Positions 34,162-45,029 of a stretch of 64,000 nucleotides of DNA are shown one piece after another (the stretch's first letter is position 1; each line of letters opens with the position of its first letter). The notes under the pieces were generated by a model. That model was not told the DNA's origin, ran no database searches, and was given only the letters and a program-made list of their open reading frames with translations. Source of the stretch: VRUE01 sp963702175 (GTDB lineage: Bacteria > Actinomycetota > Thermoleophilia > Solirubrobacterales > 70-9); contig OY969721.1 in assembly GCA_963702175.1 (NCBI GenBank), positions 186,001 through 250,000 on the forward strand, in the 5' to 3' direction. Both the position numbers and the translations under genes were made by a program.

Positions 34162-34990
34162 CCTGGATCGGCTTCCCGGTGGCGATCGCCGTCGCCTTGC
34201 TGGTCGTGCCGGCGGGAGTGCGGGGGCTGCTCGACGCGGGGCTGGTGCGCGAGAACTATCGCGGCGCCAGGCTCGCCTTCCCGCTCGGCGCGGTGCTGGC
34301 GACGGCGGCGCTGGTGGCGCTGGCGCCGCTCGCCTTCCTCGACGACCGCGCCGACCTCGACCTACTCGACCCCGAGCTGCGCCGCTGGCTGCCCTTCCTG
34401 CTCGGCGTCGCCTTCCTCGGCTTCCTCGACGACTCGCTGGGGCGCGGCGAGGCGGCGGATGCTCCCCGTGGCTGGCGCGGCCACTGGCGAGCGCTGCGCG
34501 AAGGGCGGCTCTCGACCGGTGCGATCAAGGCGATCGGGGCGCTGGCGCTGGCGGCTTACGTCGTCTCCGGTCGCGGGCTCGAGTCCTGGCGCTATCTCGC
34601 CGACGTGGCGCTGCTGATTCTCGCCACCAACCTCTTCAACCTGCTGGACCTGCGGCCCGGGCGGGCGGAGAAGGCGCTGACGCTGCTCGGGATCGGGCTC
34701 TGTCTTGGCGCCTGGACGCTGGCGCCGATCGAGCTGGCGGGGATCTTCGCCGGGGCGATCCTGGTCGGCGCCTGGTTCACCTTGCGCGAGCGGGCGATGC
34801 TCGGCGACACCGGCTCGAACCTGGTCGGGGCCGTCGCCGGCGTCTGGCTGTTGACGACCCTGGGGGCCGACGGGCGGCTGGTCGCCCTCGCCGCCGCCGT
34901 TGCATTGACCATTTACGGGGAGTTGCGTTCGATCTCGAAGGCGGTCGAGTCGCTTCCGCCCCTGCGCTGGCTAGACTCGCTCGGCAGAGC

Positions 34991-34994
<4 letters not shown>
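34158..34994 (+). CDS. MraY/WecA-superfamily-like polyprenyl-P sugar-P transferase
   Basis: 278 residues with about eight membrane helices. The superfamily motifs are visible: LGFLDDSLG (DDxxG), a KAIGALAL segment after a cytoplasmic loop, NLFNLLDLRPG (the NxxN-D region) and MLGDTGSN (the catalytic-loop GDTGS). It is shorter than MraY (about 320-360), so it is a related but separate enzyme, perhaps for a lipid-linked glycan other than peptidoglycan; the substrate is unknown. It overlaps the SteB-like gene and pyrG by 4 bases, tying it to cell-envelope functions. Confidence 0.8.
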
Positions 34995-36655
<1,661 letters not shown>

Positions 36656-36666
36656 CCTGTCCCGTC

Positions 36667-37776
36667 GTGGAGAGGCTTTACGAGACCTTCGTCCGGCTCT
36701 GCGAGATCCGCAGCCCGACGGGGGAGGAGCGCGAGGTCACCGACACCGTCGCGGCCGAACTGCGAGCCCTGGGGCTCGATGTGAGCGAGGACGACGCAGC
36801 CGGTCCGGCAAAAGCGGGAGCGGGCAACCTGCTTGCGCGGCTGTCGGGTCGGAGCGAGGAGTGGGTGATGTTCTGCGCTCACCTCGACACCGTTCCTCAC
36901 GAGGGCCTGATCGAGGTGGTGAACGACGATGGCGTCTTCCGCAGCCACGGTGAGACGATCCTCGGCGCCGACAACAAGGCGGCGGTCGCCGTCTTCATGG
37001 AGCTGGTTGCCCGCCACGCGGCGGAGCCCCCGCCGGTCGGGATCGAGCTGCTGCTGACCGTCGCCGAGGAGCAGGGACTGCGGGGGGCAAAGGCCTTCGA
37101 CACGTCGGCGTTGCGATCGAGGTGCGGTTTCGTTCTCGACCACGCCAGCGCGATCGGCGAGGTGATCGTCAGCTCGCCGACCCAGCAGCGCCTGCTCGCC
37201 GACTTCGAGGGGGTCGAGGCGCACGCCGGGATCCGGCCCGAGGACGGCAACAACGCAATCGCCGCCGCCGCGGCGGCGATTTCCCGGATGGAGATCGGTC
37301 GGCTCGACGAGGAGACGACCGCGAACGTCGGCCTGATCGAGGGAGGCACGTCCGGCAACGTCGTGGCGGGCCATTGCAAGGTGACGGCGGAGACCCGCGC
37401 CCTCGACGCAGACCGCGCTGCCGAGATCGCCGGCGCGATGACCGAGGCCTTCGCCTGGGGCGCCAGCGAGCATGACTGTGACGTCGATGTGCGGGTCGAG
37501 GAGGTGTTTCGCGGCTACGAGCTGACGCCGTCCTCGCCCTCGCTGTCGCTCGCGGAGGCGGGACTGCGACGGGCCGGGTTCGAGCCGGTGCGGACCGCGA
37601 CCGGCGGCGGCAGCGATGCCAATGCGCTGATCGCGGTCGGCTTCGACTGCGTCCTGCTCGCCAACGGCACAGAGGCCAACCACACCGCGGACGAGAGCGT
37701 CACCGCCGCAAGCCTCGACGCGATGCTCGAGGTTTGCGAGGCGATCCTGGTCGAGGCCGCCACGGGCGCGGAGTGA
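36667..37776 (+). CDS. M20-family metallopeptidase (PepT-like)
   Basis: 369 residues. Dinuclear zinc site: His and Asp in FCAHLDTVPH, bridging Asp in LGADNKAAV, Glu-Glu in TVAEEQGL, Asp in FVLDHAS and His in ANGTEANHTADE. The lid domain lies at about 180-290 (VEAHAGIRPEDGNNAI). It looks like a tripeptidase or related deacylase; the substrate is uncertain. The GTG start with TAGCCT eight bases upstream is preferred to a long open frame overlapping the end of pyrG. It overlaps the DUF3866 gene by 4 bases. Confidence 0.9.
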   Translation: MERLYETFVRLCEIRSPTGEEREVTDTVAAELRALGLDVSEDDAAGPAKAGAGNLLARLSGRSEEWVMFCAHLDTVPHEGLIEVVNDDGVFRSHGETILGADNKAAVAVFMELVARHAAEPPPVGIELLLTVAEEQGLRGAKAFDTSALRSRCGFVLDHASAIGEVIVSSPTQQRLLADFEGVEAHAGIRPEDGNNAIAAAAAAISRMEIGRLDEETTANVGLIEGGTSGNVVAGHCKVTAETRALDADRAAEIAGAMTEAFAWGASEHDCDVDVRVEEVFRGYELTPSSPSLSLAEAGLRRAGFEPVRTATGGGSDANALIAVGFDCVLLANGTEANHTADESVTAASLDAMLEVCEAILVEAATGAE

Positions 37777-38789
37777 GTGGTCGGCTGAAGCTGCGTCGCG
37801 GGGTCGTCGTCAGCGAGGATCCGCTGGCGGTGGAGATCGACGGCGAGCGCCGCCGCGCCTGGGCCGACACCGGCCTGCTCGGCGAGATGCGCGAGGGCGA
37901 CGAGGTCATCGTCAACGTCGAGGCGCTCGACCTCGGGCTCGGCTCGGGCGGCTCCGACGTCGTCCACGTCAACCTCAGCCGCGGGCTGGAGGGGGGCGGG
38001 GGGAAGGGCGAGCACGTGATCAAGCTCAACTACACCTCGCTCCAGCACCCGGTCGAGCCGGTCGAGCGGCCAATGGCGGAGACCCACGGCCCGGCGACGA
38101 CGCCGGTGCTCGTCCTGCCCCTGCACGGCCATCTGGCCCCGGCCGCCTGGGCGGCCGCGCGGACAGCGCCTGGATCGAAGGTCGGCTACGTGCAGACGGC
38201 TGGGGGAGCCCTGCCGGGCTCCTTGTCTCGCGACGTCGCCGAGTTGCGCGAGCGCGACCTGCTCTGCGGCCATGTCACCGCCGCTCCGGCCTACGGGGGG
38301 GACCACGAGGCACTCTCCGTCGCCGGCGCGCTCGACGCCGCCGCGCACGGGCTCGGCTGGGACGCGATCCTCGCCGGTCCCGGCCCCGGCATCATCGGCT
38401 CCGACACTCACCTCGGCCACGGCGGCATGGCTGCGCTCGACGCCGCCCACGCCGCGCTCTCCCTCGGCATGCCGACGCTGCTCTCGCCCCGCCTCTCCGC
38501 CACCGATCCGCGTGAGCGCCACCGCGGCGTCAGCCACCACACCCTCACCGTCCTGCGAATGCTCCTCGGGGCGGTCGAGATCGCCGTGCCTTCCGACAAC
38601 CCGGTGGTCACGGCAAAGCTCGCCGATGCAGCGGCCTGGCGCCACAAGCTCACCGAGGCTCCTGCCGACCTCGAGGGTTACGGCGCCTCCGGCCTGTCGG
38701 CGCAGACGATGGGTCGATCGTTGGAGGAGGACCCGCTCTTCTTCGCCGCCCCGCTCGCCGCGGGCGCTGCCTTGCGCGCCAAGGGTTGA
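37773..38789 (+). CDS. DUF3866 family protein
   Basis: 338 residues. I recognise the family from TTPVLVLPLHGHLAPAAWAA, HVTAAPAYGGDHEALSVAGAL and GPGPGIIGSDTHLGHGGM; its function is not known. It is soluble, with conserved His/Asp clusters (GSDTHLGHGG, RHRGVSHHT) that could bind metal. In many actinobacteria this gene lies between pyrG and xerD, as here. GTG start, overlapping the peptidase stop (GTGA). Confidence 0.85.
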   Translation: MSGRLKLRRGVVVSEDPLAVEIDGERRRAWADTGLLGEMREGDEVIVNVEALDLGLGSGGSDVVHVNLSRGLEGGGGKGEHVIKLNYTSLQHPVEPVERPMAETHGPATTPVLVLPLHGHLAPAAWAAARTAPGSKVGYVQTAGGALPGSLSRDVAELRERDLLCGHVTAAPAYGGDHEALSVAGALDAAAHGLGWDAILAGPGPGIIGSDTHLGHGGMAALDAAHAALSLGMPTLLSPRLSATDPRERHRGVSHHTLTVLRMLLGAVEIAVPSDNPVVTAKLADAAAWRHKLTEAPADLEGYGASGLSAQTMGRSLEEDPLFFAAPLAAGAALRAKG

Positions 38790-38814
38790 GCGCCGCCGGC
38801 GAGAACCAGGCGGC

Positions 38815-39759
38815 ATGGCAATCGCCGTCGAGCCGCAGTCCGCGGCCAGCGCCCGCTTCGAGGGTCTCGTTCTCGACTTCCTCTCCTACCTAGAGCTGGA
38901 GCGCGGCCTCTCCCGCAACACTCTCAACGCCTACCGGACCGACCTGCTCCAGTACGGCGAGTTCCTCGCCGACCACGATCTCGACGCGCTGGCCGCGCGC
39001 CCGCCTGACATCTCCGAGTTCCTCGCCGACCTGGCGACCGGCAACGGGCGACCGGCCTGCTCGGCGGCGACGATCCACCGCAAGGCGGCCTGCCTGCGCT
39101 CCTTCTACAAGCACCTGCGCCGCGACGAGCTGATCGGCGACGACCCGACTGCGGCGCTCTCGGCGCCGCGCCGCGCCAAGAAGCTGCCCCAGGTGCTCAA
39201 CTACCCCGAGGTGCAGAAGCTGCTCGCCGCGCCAACGGGCAGCGAGCCGACTGCGCTGCGCGACCGCGCCCTGCTGGAGACGATGTACGGGTGCGGGTTG
39301 CGGGCCTCGGAGACGATCGGGCTCGAGGTCGCCGACCTCGACCTGCACGAGGGCGTGTTGCGGGCACGCGGCAAGGGCAGCAAGGAGCGGCTGGTGCCGC
39401 TCGGCCGCCAGGCGATCGCGGCGATCGGGGCCTACCTGCGCAGCGGCCGGCCGAAGCTCGTCGGCGAGCGCCACGAGCCGAGGCTGTTCGTCAACTTCCG
39501 CGGCGGCCCGCTCAGCCGCCAGGGCCTCTACAAGATCGTCCAGCGCAACGCCCGCGCCGCCGGCCTGGCCGGGCAGATGAGCCCGCACACGCTGCGCCAC
39601 AGCTTCGCCACCCACCTGCTGGCGGGCGGCTGCGACCTGCGCGCGGTGCAGGAGATGCTCGGCCACGCCGACATCTCCACTACCCAGATGTACACGCACC
39701 TCTCCGGTGAGCAGCTGAAGGACGTCTACTTCCGCAGCCACCCCCGCGCCACCGGTTGA
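38815..39759 (+). CDS. xerD: Tyrosine recombinase XerD
   Basis: 314 residues. The N-terminal SAM-like core-binding domain (FLSYLELERGLSRNTLNAYRTDL) is followed by the catalytic domain with Arg in CGLRASE, Lys in GKGSKERLVPLG, HTLRHSFATHLL (His-x2-Arg), the second His in LGHADISTTQ and Tyr in MYTHLS. Length and position after pyrG suggest the chromosomal dimer-resolution enzyme rather than a phage integrase. The ATG is chosen 25 bases after DUF3866; a longer open frame overlapping DUF3866 is rejected. A strong palindrome follows. Confidence 0.94.
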   Translation: MAIAVEPQSAASARFEGLVLDFLSYLELERGLSRNTLNAYRTDLLQYGEFLADHDLDALAARPPDISEFLADLATGNGRPACSAATIHRKAACLRSFYKHLRRDELIGDDPTAALSAPRRAKKLPQVLNYPEVQKLLAAPTGSEPTALRDRALLETMYGCGLRASETIGLEVADLDLHEGVLRARGKGSKERLVPLGRQAIAAIGAYLRSGRPKLVGERHEPRLFVNFRGGPLSRQGLYKIVQRNARAAGLAGQMSPHTLRHSFATHLLAGGCDLRAVQEMLGHADISTTQMYTHLSGEQLKDVYFRSHPRATG

Positions 39760-39761
39760 CC

Positions 39762-39809
39762 GCGTGTGGCGACTTACCCCGTCTATATGACGGATAAGTC
39801 GCCACACGC
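39762..39809. terminator. 15-bp perfect palindrome after xerD
   Basis: GCGTGTGGCGACTTA pairs with TAAGTCGCCACACGC, and within the loop CCGTC pairs with GACGG around TATAT. It starts 2 bases after the xerD stop. There is no T-run, so it is a strong hairpin terminator or an operator; the mutM -10-like TAGAAC follows 4 bases on. Confidence 0.6.
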
Positions 39810-39825
39810 CTGATAGAACCGGCCG

Positions 39826-40737
39826 ATGCCCGAGCTACCCGAGGTTGAGACCGTCTGCCGTCAGCTCGAGCCTGAGATCGAAGGGCGCCGGATAGAGCGG
39901 CTCGAGGTGCTTGACGAGCGCTGGTGCCGTCCGGTGCCGCCAAGCGAGCTGGAGGCAGCGGTGGGGGGAGCGACGATCGAGGGCCTGGGGCGCCGCGGCA
40001 AGCACCTGCTGCTGGAGCTCGACGGCGGCCGCACCCTGGTCATGCACCTGCGGATGACCGGCAACCTGGTCCTGGTCGAAGGTGAGGACAGGCTCGACCC
40101 CTCCGAGGGGATGAGGCTGTACGAGGGCGAGCGCTCCACCTCCGAGCGTCACCTGCGCGCCCGCTTCGCTCTCGACGACGGGCGCGAGCTCTGGTTCACT
40201 GATCCGCGGCGCTTCGGCGAGGCATTCCTGATCGACGACGTCGGCCTCGAGGCCCGCTTCGAACGGCTCGGGGTCGAGCCGTTCTCCGCCGAGTTCACGC
40301 CCGAGGCGCTGGCTGGGATGAGCACCGGCCGCACCGCGCCCCTGAAGGCCTTCCTGCTCGACCAGTCGCGAATCGCCGGGGTCGGGAACATCTATGCCGA
40401 CGAGGCGCTCTTTCGCGCCCGCCTGCACCCGCTCTCGCCCGCAGGTTCGATGCGGCCCGAGCACCACGCGGCGCTGCGCGACGCGGTGGTCGCGGCGCTC
40501 GAGGCGGGGATCGACCGCGGCGGTGCCTCGATCGACGACTACCGTGACGGGCGCGGGGAGAAAGGGACGATGCAGGACGAGTTCCTCGTCCACACCCGTG
40601 AGGGCGAACCCTGCCCGAGCTGTGGCGAGCCGATCGCGCGGATCGTCGTCTCCGGTCGCTCCACCTACTACTGCCCGCATTGCCAGGTCCGCCTGCGCAA
40701 GCGCCCCCGTCGTCGTCCGGTCCGTCGTTCAACTTAG
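39826..40737 (+). CDS. mutM: Formamidopyrimidine-DNA glycosylase
   Basis: 303 residues. It excises 8-oxoguanine. Catalytic Pro and Glu follow the initiator Met (PELPEVET), Lys is in RRGKHLLLEL, the GVGNIYADEALFRARLHP helix-two-turn-helix is intact, and the zinc finger is CPSCGEPI-x15-CPHCQ. An insertion at residues 83-105 (LVEGEDRLDPSEGMRLYEGE) lengthens a surface loop. The ATG lies 6 bases after TAGAAC. The C-terminal RKRPRRRPVRR tail is basic and probably contacts DNA. Confidence 0.95.
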   Translation: MPELPEVETVCRQLEPEIEGRRIERLEVLDERWCRPVPPSELEAAVGGATIEGLGRRGKHLLLELDGGRTLVMHLRMTGNLVLVEGEDRLDPSEGMRLYEGERSTSERHLRARFALDDGRELWFTDPRRFGEAFLIDDVGLEARFERLGVEPFSAEFTPEALAGMSTGRTAPLKAFLLDQSRIAGVGNIYADEALFRARLHPLSPAGSMRPEHHAALRDAVVAALEAGIDRGGASIDDYRDGRGEKGTMQDEFLVHTREGEPCPSCGEPIARIVVSGRSTYYCPHCQVRLRKRPRRRPVRRST

Positions 40738-40740
40738 GTT

Positions 40741-40778
40741 CAGATGACTGACCCCACACCCACGAGGTCAGTCATCTG
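40741..40778. promoter_or_regulatory. 13-bp palindrome ending at the recO start codon
   Basis: CAGATGACTGACC pairs perfectly with GGTCAGTCATCTG around a 12-base loop; the right arm touches the recO ATG and the left starts 3 bases after mutM ends. It could terminate mutM transcription, act as operator, or hide the recO start in the mRNA. Confidence 0.55.
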
Positions 40779-41504
40779 ATGGCCGGAAAGACCCTGAAGA
40801 CCGAGGCGGTCGTCCTGCGCAGCATTCGCTTCGGCGAGGCCGACCGCATCCTCCACCTCTACTCGGCGAACCGGGGCAGGATCGGGGCGATCGCGAAGGG
40901 GGCGCGGCGGCCGAAGTCTCGCTTCGGTGGCCGTCTGGAGCCCTTCTTTCGGCTCGACCTCATCCTGCACGAAGGGCGCGGCGAGCTGCTCACGGTGACC
41001 AACGTGGCCACGGTCGACGGCTACCCGCGCCTGCGCTCCTCTGGGCCGGCGCTGAGCGCCGGCGCCCGCGCCTGCGACGCGGTCCTGCGCCTGCTCGACT
41101 CGGCCGAGGCGAACCGTCCCGCCTACAACCTGCTCAGCCGCTACCTGGGCCTGCTCGATGACCCGGCGGCGGAGCGGGCGGCGGCGGTTGAGACGGCGCT
41201 CTCCTTCCGGCTCAAGCTGGCGCTGGCGGCGGGCTTCGTCCCGGAGCTGGCCTCCTGTGCGCGTTGCGGCGAGGCCGAGCACCTCCTCGGCTTCTCCGGC
41301 GCCGCGGGGGGCGTGGTCTGCGCTGGTTGCGAGGCGGGCTCCTTCCCGCTCTCAGAGGAGGCGCACCGCTTCATGGTCGAGGCGATCGCGAAGCCGCTTT
41401 CCGAGGCGCCGGCCGCTGGGGAGCGGGATCTGCGCCAGGTGGAGCGGGCGGTCGGTGAGACGCTGGAGCACCACGCGCACGTGCAGCTTCGCCCCGCGGC
41501 GTAG
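40779..41504 (+). CDS. recO: DNA repair protein RecO
   Basis: 241 residues. N-terminal OB domain (KTEAVVLRSIRFGEADRILHLYSANRGRIGAIAKGARRPKSRFGG), helical middle, and a zinc site C-x2-C...C-x2-C (SCARCGEAEHLLGF...VCAGC). It loads RecA with RecR and anneals strands in gap repair. Mid-size for the family. The ATG directly follows a perfect palindrome. dgt begins 9 bases after its stop with its own -10 box. Confidence 0.93.
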   Translation: MAGKTLKTEAVVLRSIRFGEADRILHLYSANRGRIGAIAKGARRPKSRFGGRLEPFFRLDLILHEGRGELLTVTNVATVDGYPRLRSSGPALSAGARACDAVLRLLDSAEANRPAYNLLSRYLGLLDDPAAERAAAVETALSFRLKLALAAGFVPELASCARCGEAEHLLGFSGAAGGVVCAGCEAGSFPLSEEAHRFMVEAIAKPLSEAPAAGERDLRQVERAVGETLEHHAHVQLRPAA

Positions 41505-41507
41505 GAT
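41502..41507 (+). promoter_or_regulatory. -10 box of dgt, leaderless layout
   Basis: TAGGAT with 6 bases (CGAGCC) to the dgt GTG. It shares the recO stop codon. Confidence 0.55.
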
Positions 41508-41513
41508 CGAGCC

Positions 41514-42524
41514 GTGGAGGCCACCGTCGATCTCGAGGGCCGCGTGCGCGCCTGGGAGGCGGAGTTCCTCTCTGAGCACGCGACCCCTTCCTACCCCGCG
41601 CGACGCCTGCGGGCGGAGCCCGACAGCCCGCTCCGCACGCCCTTCCAGCGCGACCGCGACCGCATCGTGCACTCGAAGGCGTTTCGGCGGCTCAAGCACA
41701 AGACCCAGGTCTTCATCGCCCCCGAGGGCGACCACTACCGCACCCGCCTCACCCACACGCTCGAGGCCTGCGGGATCGCCCGCACCGTCGCCCGCTCGCT
41801 GGGGCTGAACGAGGACCTGACCGAGGCGATCGGCCTCGGCCACGACCTTGGCCACCCGCCCTTCGGCCACACAGGCGAGGAGGCGCTCGACGAAGCGACG
41901 CGGGAGGCCTGCGGCGGTGGCTTCAAGCACAACGTCCACTCGCTGCGGGTGGTCGACGCGCTCGAGCGCGAGGGCCAGGGCCTCAACCTGACCGAGCAGG
42001 TCCGCGACGGCATCCTCAACCACACCGGGCCGGACAAGCCGGCGACCCTCGAGGGTCGCGTGGTCAAGCTCGTCGACCGCGTCGCCTACATCAACCACGA
42101 CATCGACGACGCCCTGCGGGCGGGGATCCTGCGCCAGGAGGACCTGCCGGCGGCGGAGATCGAGCTGCTCGGCCCGACCGGCTCGGCGCGGATCGACACC
42201 CTGGTGCGGGACATCGTCGCCCACTCGGCCGGGACCGCCGACATCGCCCAGGGGCGGGAGGTCGGCGGCGCGATGCTGCGCCTGCGCAAGTTCATGTTCG
42301 ACCGCGTCTACTTGGGAGAGGAGGCCCGGCGCGAGCACGAGCGGGCGCAGCGCGCCGTGCGGGGCCTCTTCGTCCACTACATGGAGCACCCGGAGGAGGT
42401 GCCGGAGGGCGAGCCGGGGGCGGGGGAGTGCCAGCGCGTGGTCGACTACATCGCCGGGATGACCGACCGCTTCTGCATCGCCAGGTTCGCCGAGCTGACG
42501 ATCCCCGAGGAGGCGCGCTTCTAG
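41514..42524 (+). CDS. dgt: Deoxyguanosinetriphosphate triphosphohydrolase-like protein
   Basis: 336 residues, HD superfamily. It releases triphosphate from dNTPs. Metal site: His in HYRTRLTHTLEACGIAR, His-Asp in GLGHDLGHPPFGHTGE, and Asp in VKLVDRVAYINHDIDD. FRDRDRIVHSKAFRRLKHKTQVF at the N-terminus is a family hallmark and the Arg cluster helps bind nucleotide. It precedes dnaG, sharing one base with the dnaG GTG, an order common in actinobacteria. Confidence 0.94.
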   Translation: MEATVDLEGRVRAWEAEFLSEHATPSYPARRLRAEPDSPLRTPFQRDRDRIVHSKAFRRLKHKTQVFIAPEGDHYRTRLTHTLEACGIARTVARSLGLNEDLTEAIGLGHDLGHPPFGHTGEEALDEATREACGGGFKHNVHSLRVVDALEREGQGLNLTEQVRDGILNHTGPDKPATLEGRVVKLVDRVAYINHDIDDALRAGILRQEDLPAAEIELLGPTGSARIDTLVRDIVAHSAGTADIAQGREVGGAMLRLRKFMFDRVYLGEEARREHERAQRAVRGLFVHYMEHPEEVPEGEPGAGECQRVVDYIAGMTDRFCIARFAELTIPEEARF

Positions 42525-44305
42525 TGGCGCTGATCTCCAACGACAGCCTCGAGCAGGTCAAGCAGGCCGTCGACATCGTCGAGGTGGTCTCGGCGCACAC
42601 CGACCTGCGTCGCCAGGGCGCGCGCTGGGTCGGCCTCTGCCCCTTCCACGAGGAGCGCACGCCCTCGTTCTCGGTCGACGCCCAGGAAAAGCTCTACCAC
42701 TGCTTCGGCTGCGGGGTCGGCGGCGACACGATCAAGTTCGTCGAAGAAAAGGAGGGGCTCGGCTTCGCCGACGCGGTCGAGCTGCTCGCCGATCGCTACG
42801 GGGTCGAGCTGGAGCGGGAGAAGGAGGACCCGCAAGCGGAGGCGCGGCGGGCGCAGCGCCGGCGGCTGGAGGAGCTGCTGGCCCGGGGCGCCAGCTTCTA
42901 CTCGAGCTATCTGTGGGACTCGGAGGAGGCGGGCAAGGCGCGCGAGTACCTGGCGGGGCGAGGGCTAGGCGAGGAGGTGCTGCGGACGTTCAGCGTCGGC
43001 TATGCGCCCAGCGCCTGGGACCAGTTGTTGCTGCGCGGGCAGCGGGCCGGGTTCAAGATCGAGGAGCTGCGCGGCGTGGGCCTCGTGCAACGGGGCCGGA
43101 GCGGGGGCGAGTACGACCGCTTCCGCGAGCGGATCATGTTCCCGATCCGTGACCGGCGCGGTCGGGTGCTCGGCTTCGGCGGCCGGGCGATGCGCTCCGA
43201 CCAGGGGGCCAAGTACGTCAACACAGCGGAGACCGATTTCTTCCACAAGAGCCAGATGCTCTACGGAATCGACGTGGCGAAGAACGCGATCGCGAAGGCA
43301 GGGCGGGCGGTGGTGGTCGAGGGCTACACCGACGTGCTGGCGCTGCACCAGGCCGGGGTCGAGGAGGGGGTCGGCGTGATGGGCACGTCGATCACCGACG
43401 AGCAGGTGGCGGCGCTCTCGGGGATGGTCGAGGAGGTAGTGCTTGCCCTCGACGCCGATTCGGCCGGACAGGAGGCGATGCTGCGCGCGCAGCGGGTTGC
43501 GGCGGGGCGGAAGATGCGGCTGCTGGTGGCGGCGATGCCGGCGGGGGAGGACCCAGCCGAGATGGTCGCCACAGAGGGCGGAGCGGAGCGGTTTCGCGAC
43601 CTACTGGCCAGTGCTGTCGAGCTGTCCGCCTTCCAGGTTGGGCTGGTGCTGGACGGAACCGACACCGGATCACCGGCCGAGCGCGACCGCGCGCTCGCCG
43701 AGGTTGCCCCGGTGCTGGCCGGAATGGGGGAGAGCGTCAGCCGCGACGACTTGGTGCGGAAGGTGGCGGAGCGGCTCGACCTGGAGCCGGCGATGGTGAT
43801 GGGGAGGGTGGTGGCGTCGCAGCCGACTGCCGGTGGGGAGAGCCAGGGACCAGCGCCGAGCACTGCTGCCAGCGCCCCGCCACGTCGCCGCAGCGCCGGG
43901 GAACTGACCTCGCGCGAGCGTCGTGAGCGCGCTCTGCTGGCGATGTGCATCGCGATGCCGAAAGAGGGGCGCGAGTACCTCGGCCGGCTCGGTGACGACC
44001 ACCTCTCCGCCAGCGGAGCCCGCCTGCTCGCCTGGCTGCGCGATCACCTCGACGACCCCGCCTCCGACCTGCCCCACGACGATGAGCTGGCCGGCCTTGT
44101 CACCGAGCTGGTGATGCTCGCCCGCGACGAGCCCGCCTCACCGGGGGCGATGGAGCTCAACTTCCTCCTGCTCGAGCAGCGCCGCATCGAGGCCGAGATC
44201 GCTGCCGCCGGCGAGCGCGACGACTACGAGCGCCGCGCCGCCCTGAGCCGCGAGCGCGCCGTCCTGGTAGAGCGCATAGCCCGCACCGAGCGCGTCGGCG
44301 GCTAG
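42524..44305 (+). CDS. dnaG: DNA primase
   Basis: 593 residues. N-terminal CHC2 zinc finger (CPFHEERTPSFSVDAQEKLYHCFGCG), then the RNA-polymerase domain, the Toprim fold with the catalytic Glu in VVVEGYTDVLAL and DADSAG, and a C-terminal helical helicase-binding region after a Pro/Ser-rich linker (about 440-470). It synthesises RNA primers at the replication fork. GTG start on the last base of the dgt stop; the longer open frame inside dgt is not used. Confidence 0.96.
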   Translation: MALISNDSLEQVKQAVDIVEVVSAHTDLRRQGARWVGLCPFHEERTPSFSVDAQEKLYHCFGCGVGGDTIKFVEEKEGLGFADAVELLADRYGVELEREKEDPQAEARRAQRRRLEELLARGASFYSSYLWDSEEAGKAREYLAGRGLGEEVLRTFSVGYAPSAWDQLLLRGQRAGFKIEELRGVGLVQRGRSGGEYDRFRERIMFPIRDRRGRVLGFGGRAMRSDQGAKYVNTAETDFFHKSQMLYGIDVAKNAIAKAGRAVVVEGYTDVLALHQAGVEEGVGVMGTSITDEQVAALSGMVEEVVLALDADSAGQEAMLRAQRVAAGRKMRLLVAAMPAGEDPAEMVATEGGAERFRDLLASAVELSAFQVGLVLDGTDTGSPAERDRALAEVAPVLAGMGESVSRDDLVRKVAERLDLEPAMVMGRVVASQPTAGGESQGPAPSTAASAPPRRRSAGELTSRERRERALLAMCIAMPKEGREYLGRLGDDHLSASGARLLAWLRDHLDDPASDLPHDDELAGLVTELVMLARDEPASPGAMELNFLLLEQRRIEAEIAAAGERDDYERRAALSRERAVLVERIARTERVGG

Positions 44306-44377
44306 CCACTCGCCATTCCAGGGTTTTGCAGACAAAGACATTCAATTTTCCGTCCGCCTAGATCGGCATGATCCCGC

Positions 44378-44931
44378 ATGGACAAGCGGTTTCTGGAGAA
44401 TTGCCTGGCGAAAGGCATGTCGCTTGAGGCAGTCGGCGACCTGGCCGGAAAGCACCCTTCGACGGTTGGCTACTGGCTGAAGAAACACGCTCTAACCGCT
44501 CGCAACGCGGATCGGTGCGCACCGAAAGGTGCTCTAGATCAAGACCAACTCGAAGCGCTGATCGCAGCAGGTTTGACACTCCGAGAGATTGCGGAGCGGC
44601 TGGACAGAAGCGTCGCAACGATCCGGCATTGGATGGGCCGCTACGGACTCAAGACGGTCCGCCGCCGACGCTCCCGCCCTGCGGGAGATGCATGCAAGGT
44701 CCAGATGTCGTGTCGACGCCATGGAGACACGACATTCGTTCTGGAGGGCCGTACCTTGATCCGGCGACGAAGGAGTTCCACCTCGGCGATCAGGGTCAAA
44801 CCCGATCGCTCACCCGGTCAAGAGCAGAGGCTCGGAAGTGCGCCCTTCTTTGCGCCAACTGTCACGCTGAGGTCGAGGCAGGATTGGTTGCGTTGCCGGT
44901 AAATTCACCTGCGAAACTTAATCCGGAGTAG
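44378..44931 (+). pseudogene. HTH-HNH protein with internal deletion and frame change
   Basis: The first ~110 codons encode two helix-turn-helix units (MSLEAVGDLAGKHPSTVGYWL and LTLREIAERLDRSVATIRHWM) and then CRRHGDTTFVLEGR. About 40 bases later a different frame continues with YLDPATKEFHLG...RKCALLCANCHAEVEAG, the C-terminal part of an HNH endonuclease. Intact relatives join these parts in one frame through a zinc-binding, LxFHHLDP segment, which is missing here. So a deletion of a length not divisible by three has probably broken the gene. It lies right before tRNA-Asn. Confidence 0.65.
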
Positions 44932-44949
44932 CAATTCGGATTAGCACGG

Positions 44950-45023
44950 TCCGGGGTAGCTCAATTGGAAGACGCGCTCGGCTGTTAACCGAGAGGTTGT
45001 GGGTTCGAGTCCCACCCCCGGAG
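44950..45023 (+). tRNA. tRNA-Asn (anticodon GTT)
   Basis: Acceptor arms TCCGGGG and CCCCGGA, D-arm TAGCTCAATTGG, anticodon loop CTGTTAA between CTCGG and CCGAG, T-arm GTGGG-TTCGAGT-CCCAC, discriminator G; no encoded CCA. TTTTCTC follows. Confidence 0.95.
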
Positions 45024-45029
45024 CTTTTC

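Noticed and set aside
38272..38814. Extended XerD start inside DUF3866.
   Set aside because: The extra residues are out-of-frame DUF3866 sequence; the ATG after DUF3866 gives the normal 314-residue enzyme.
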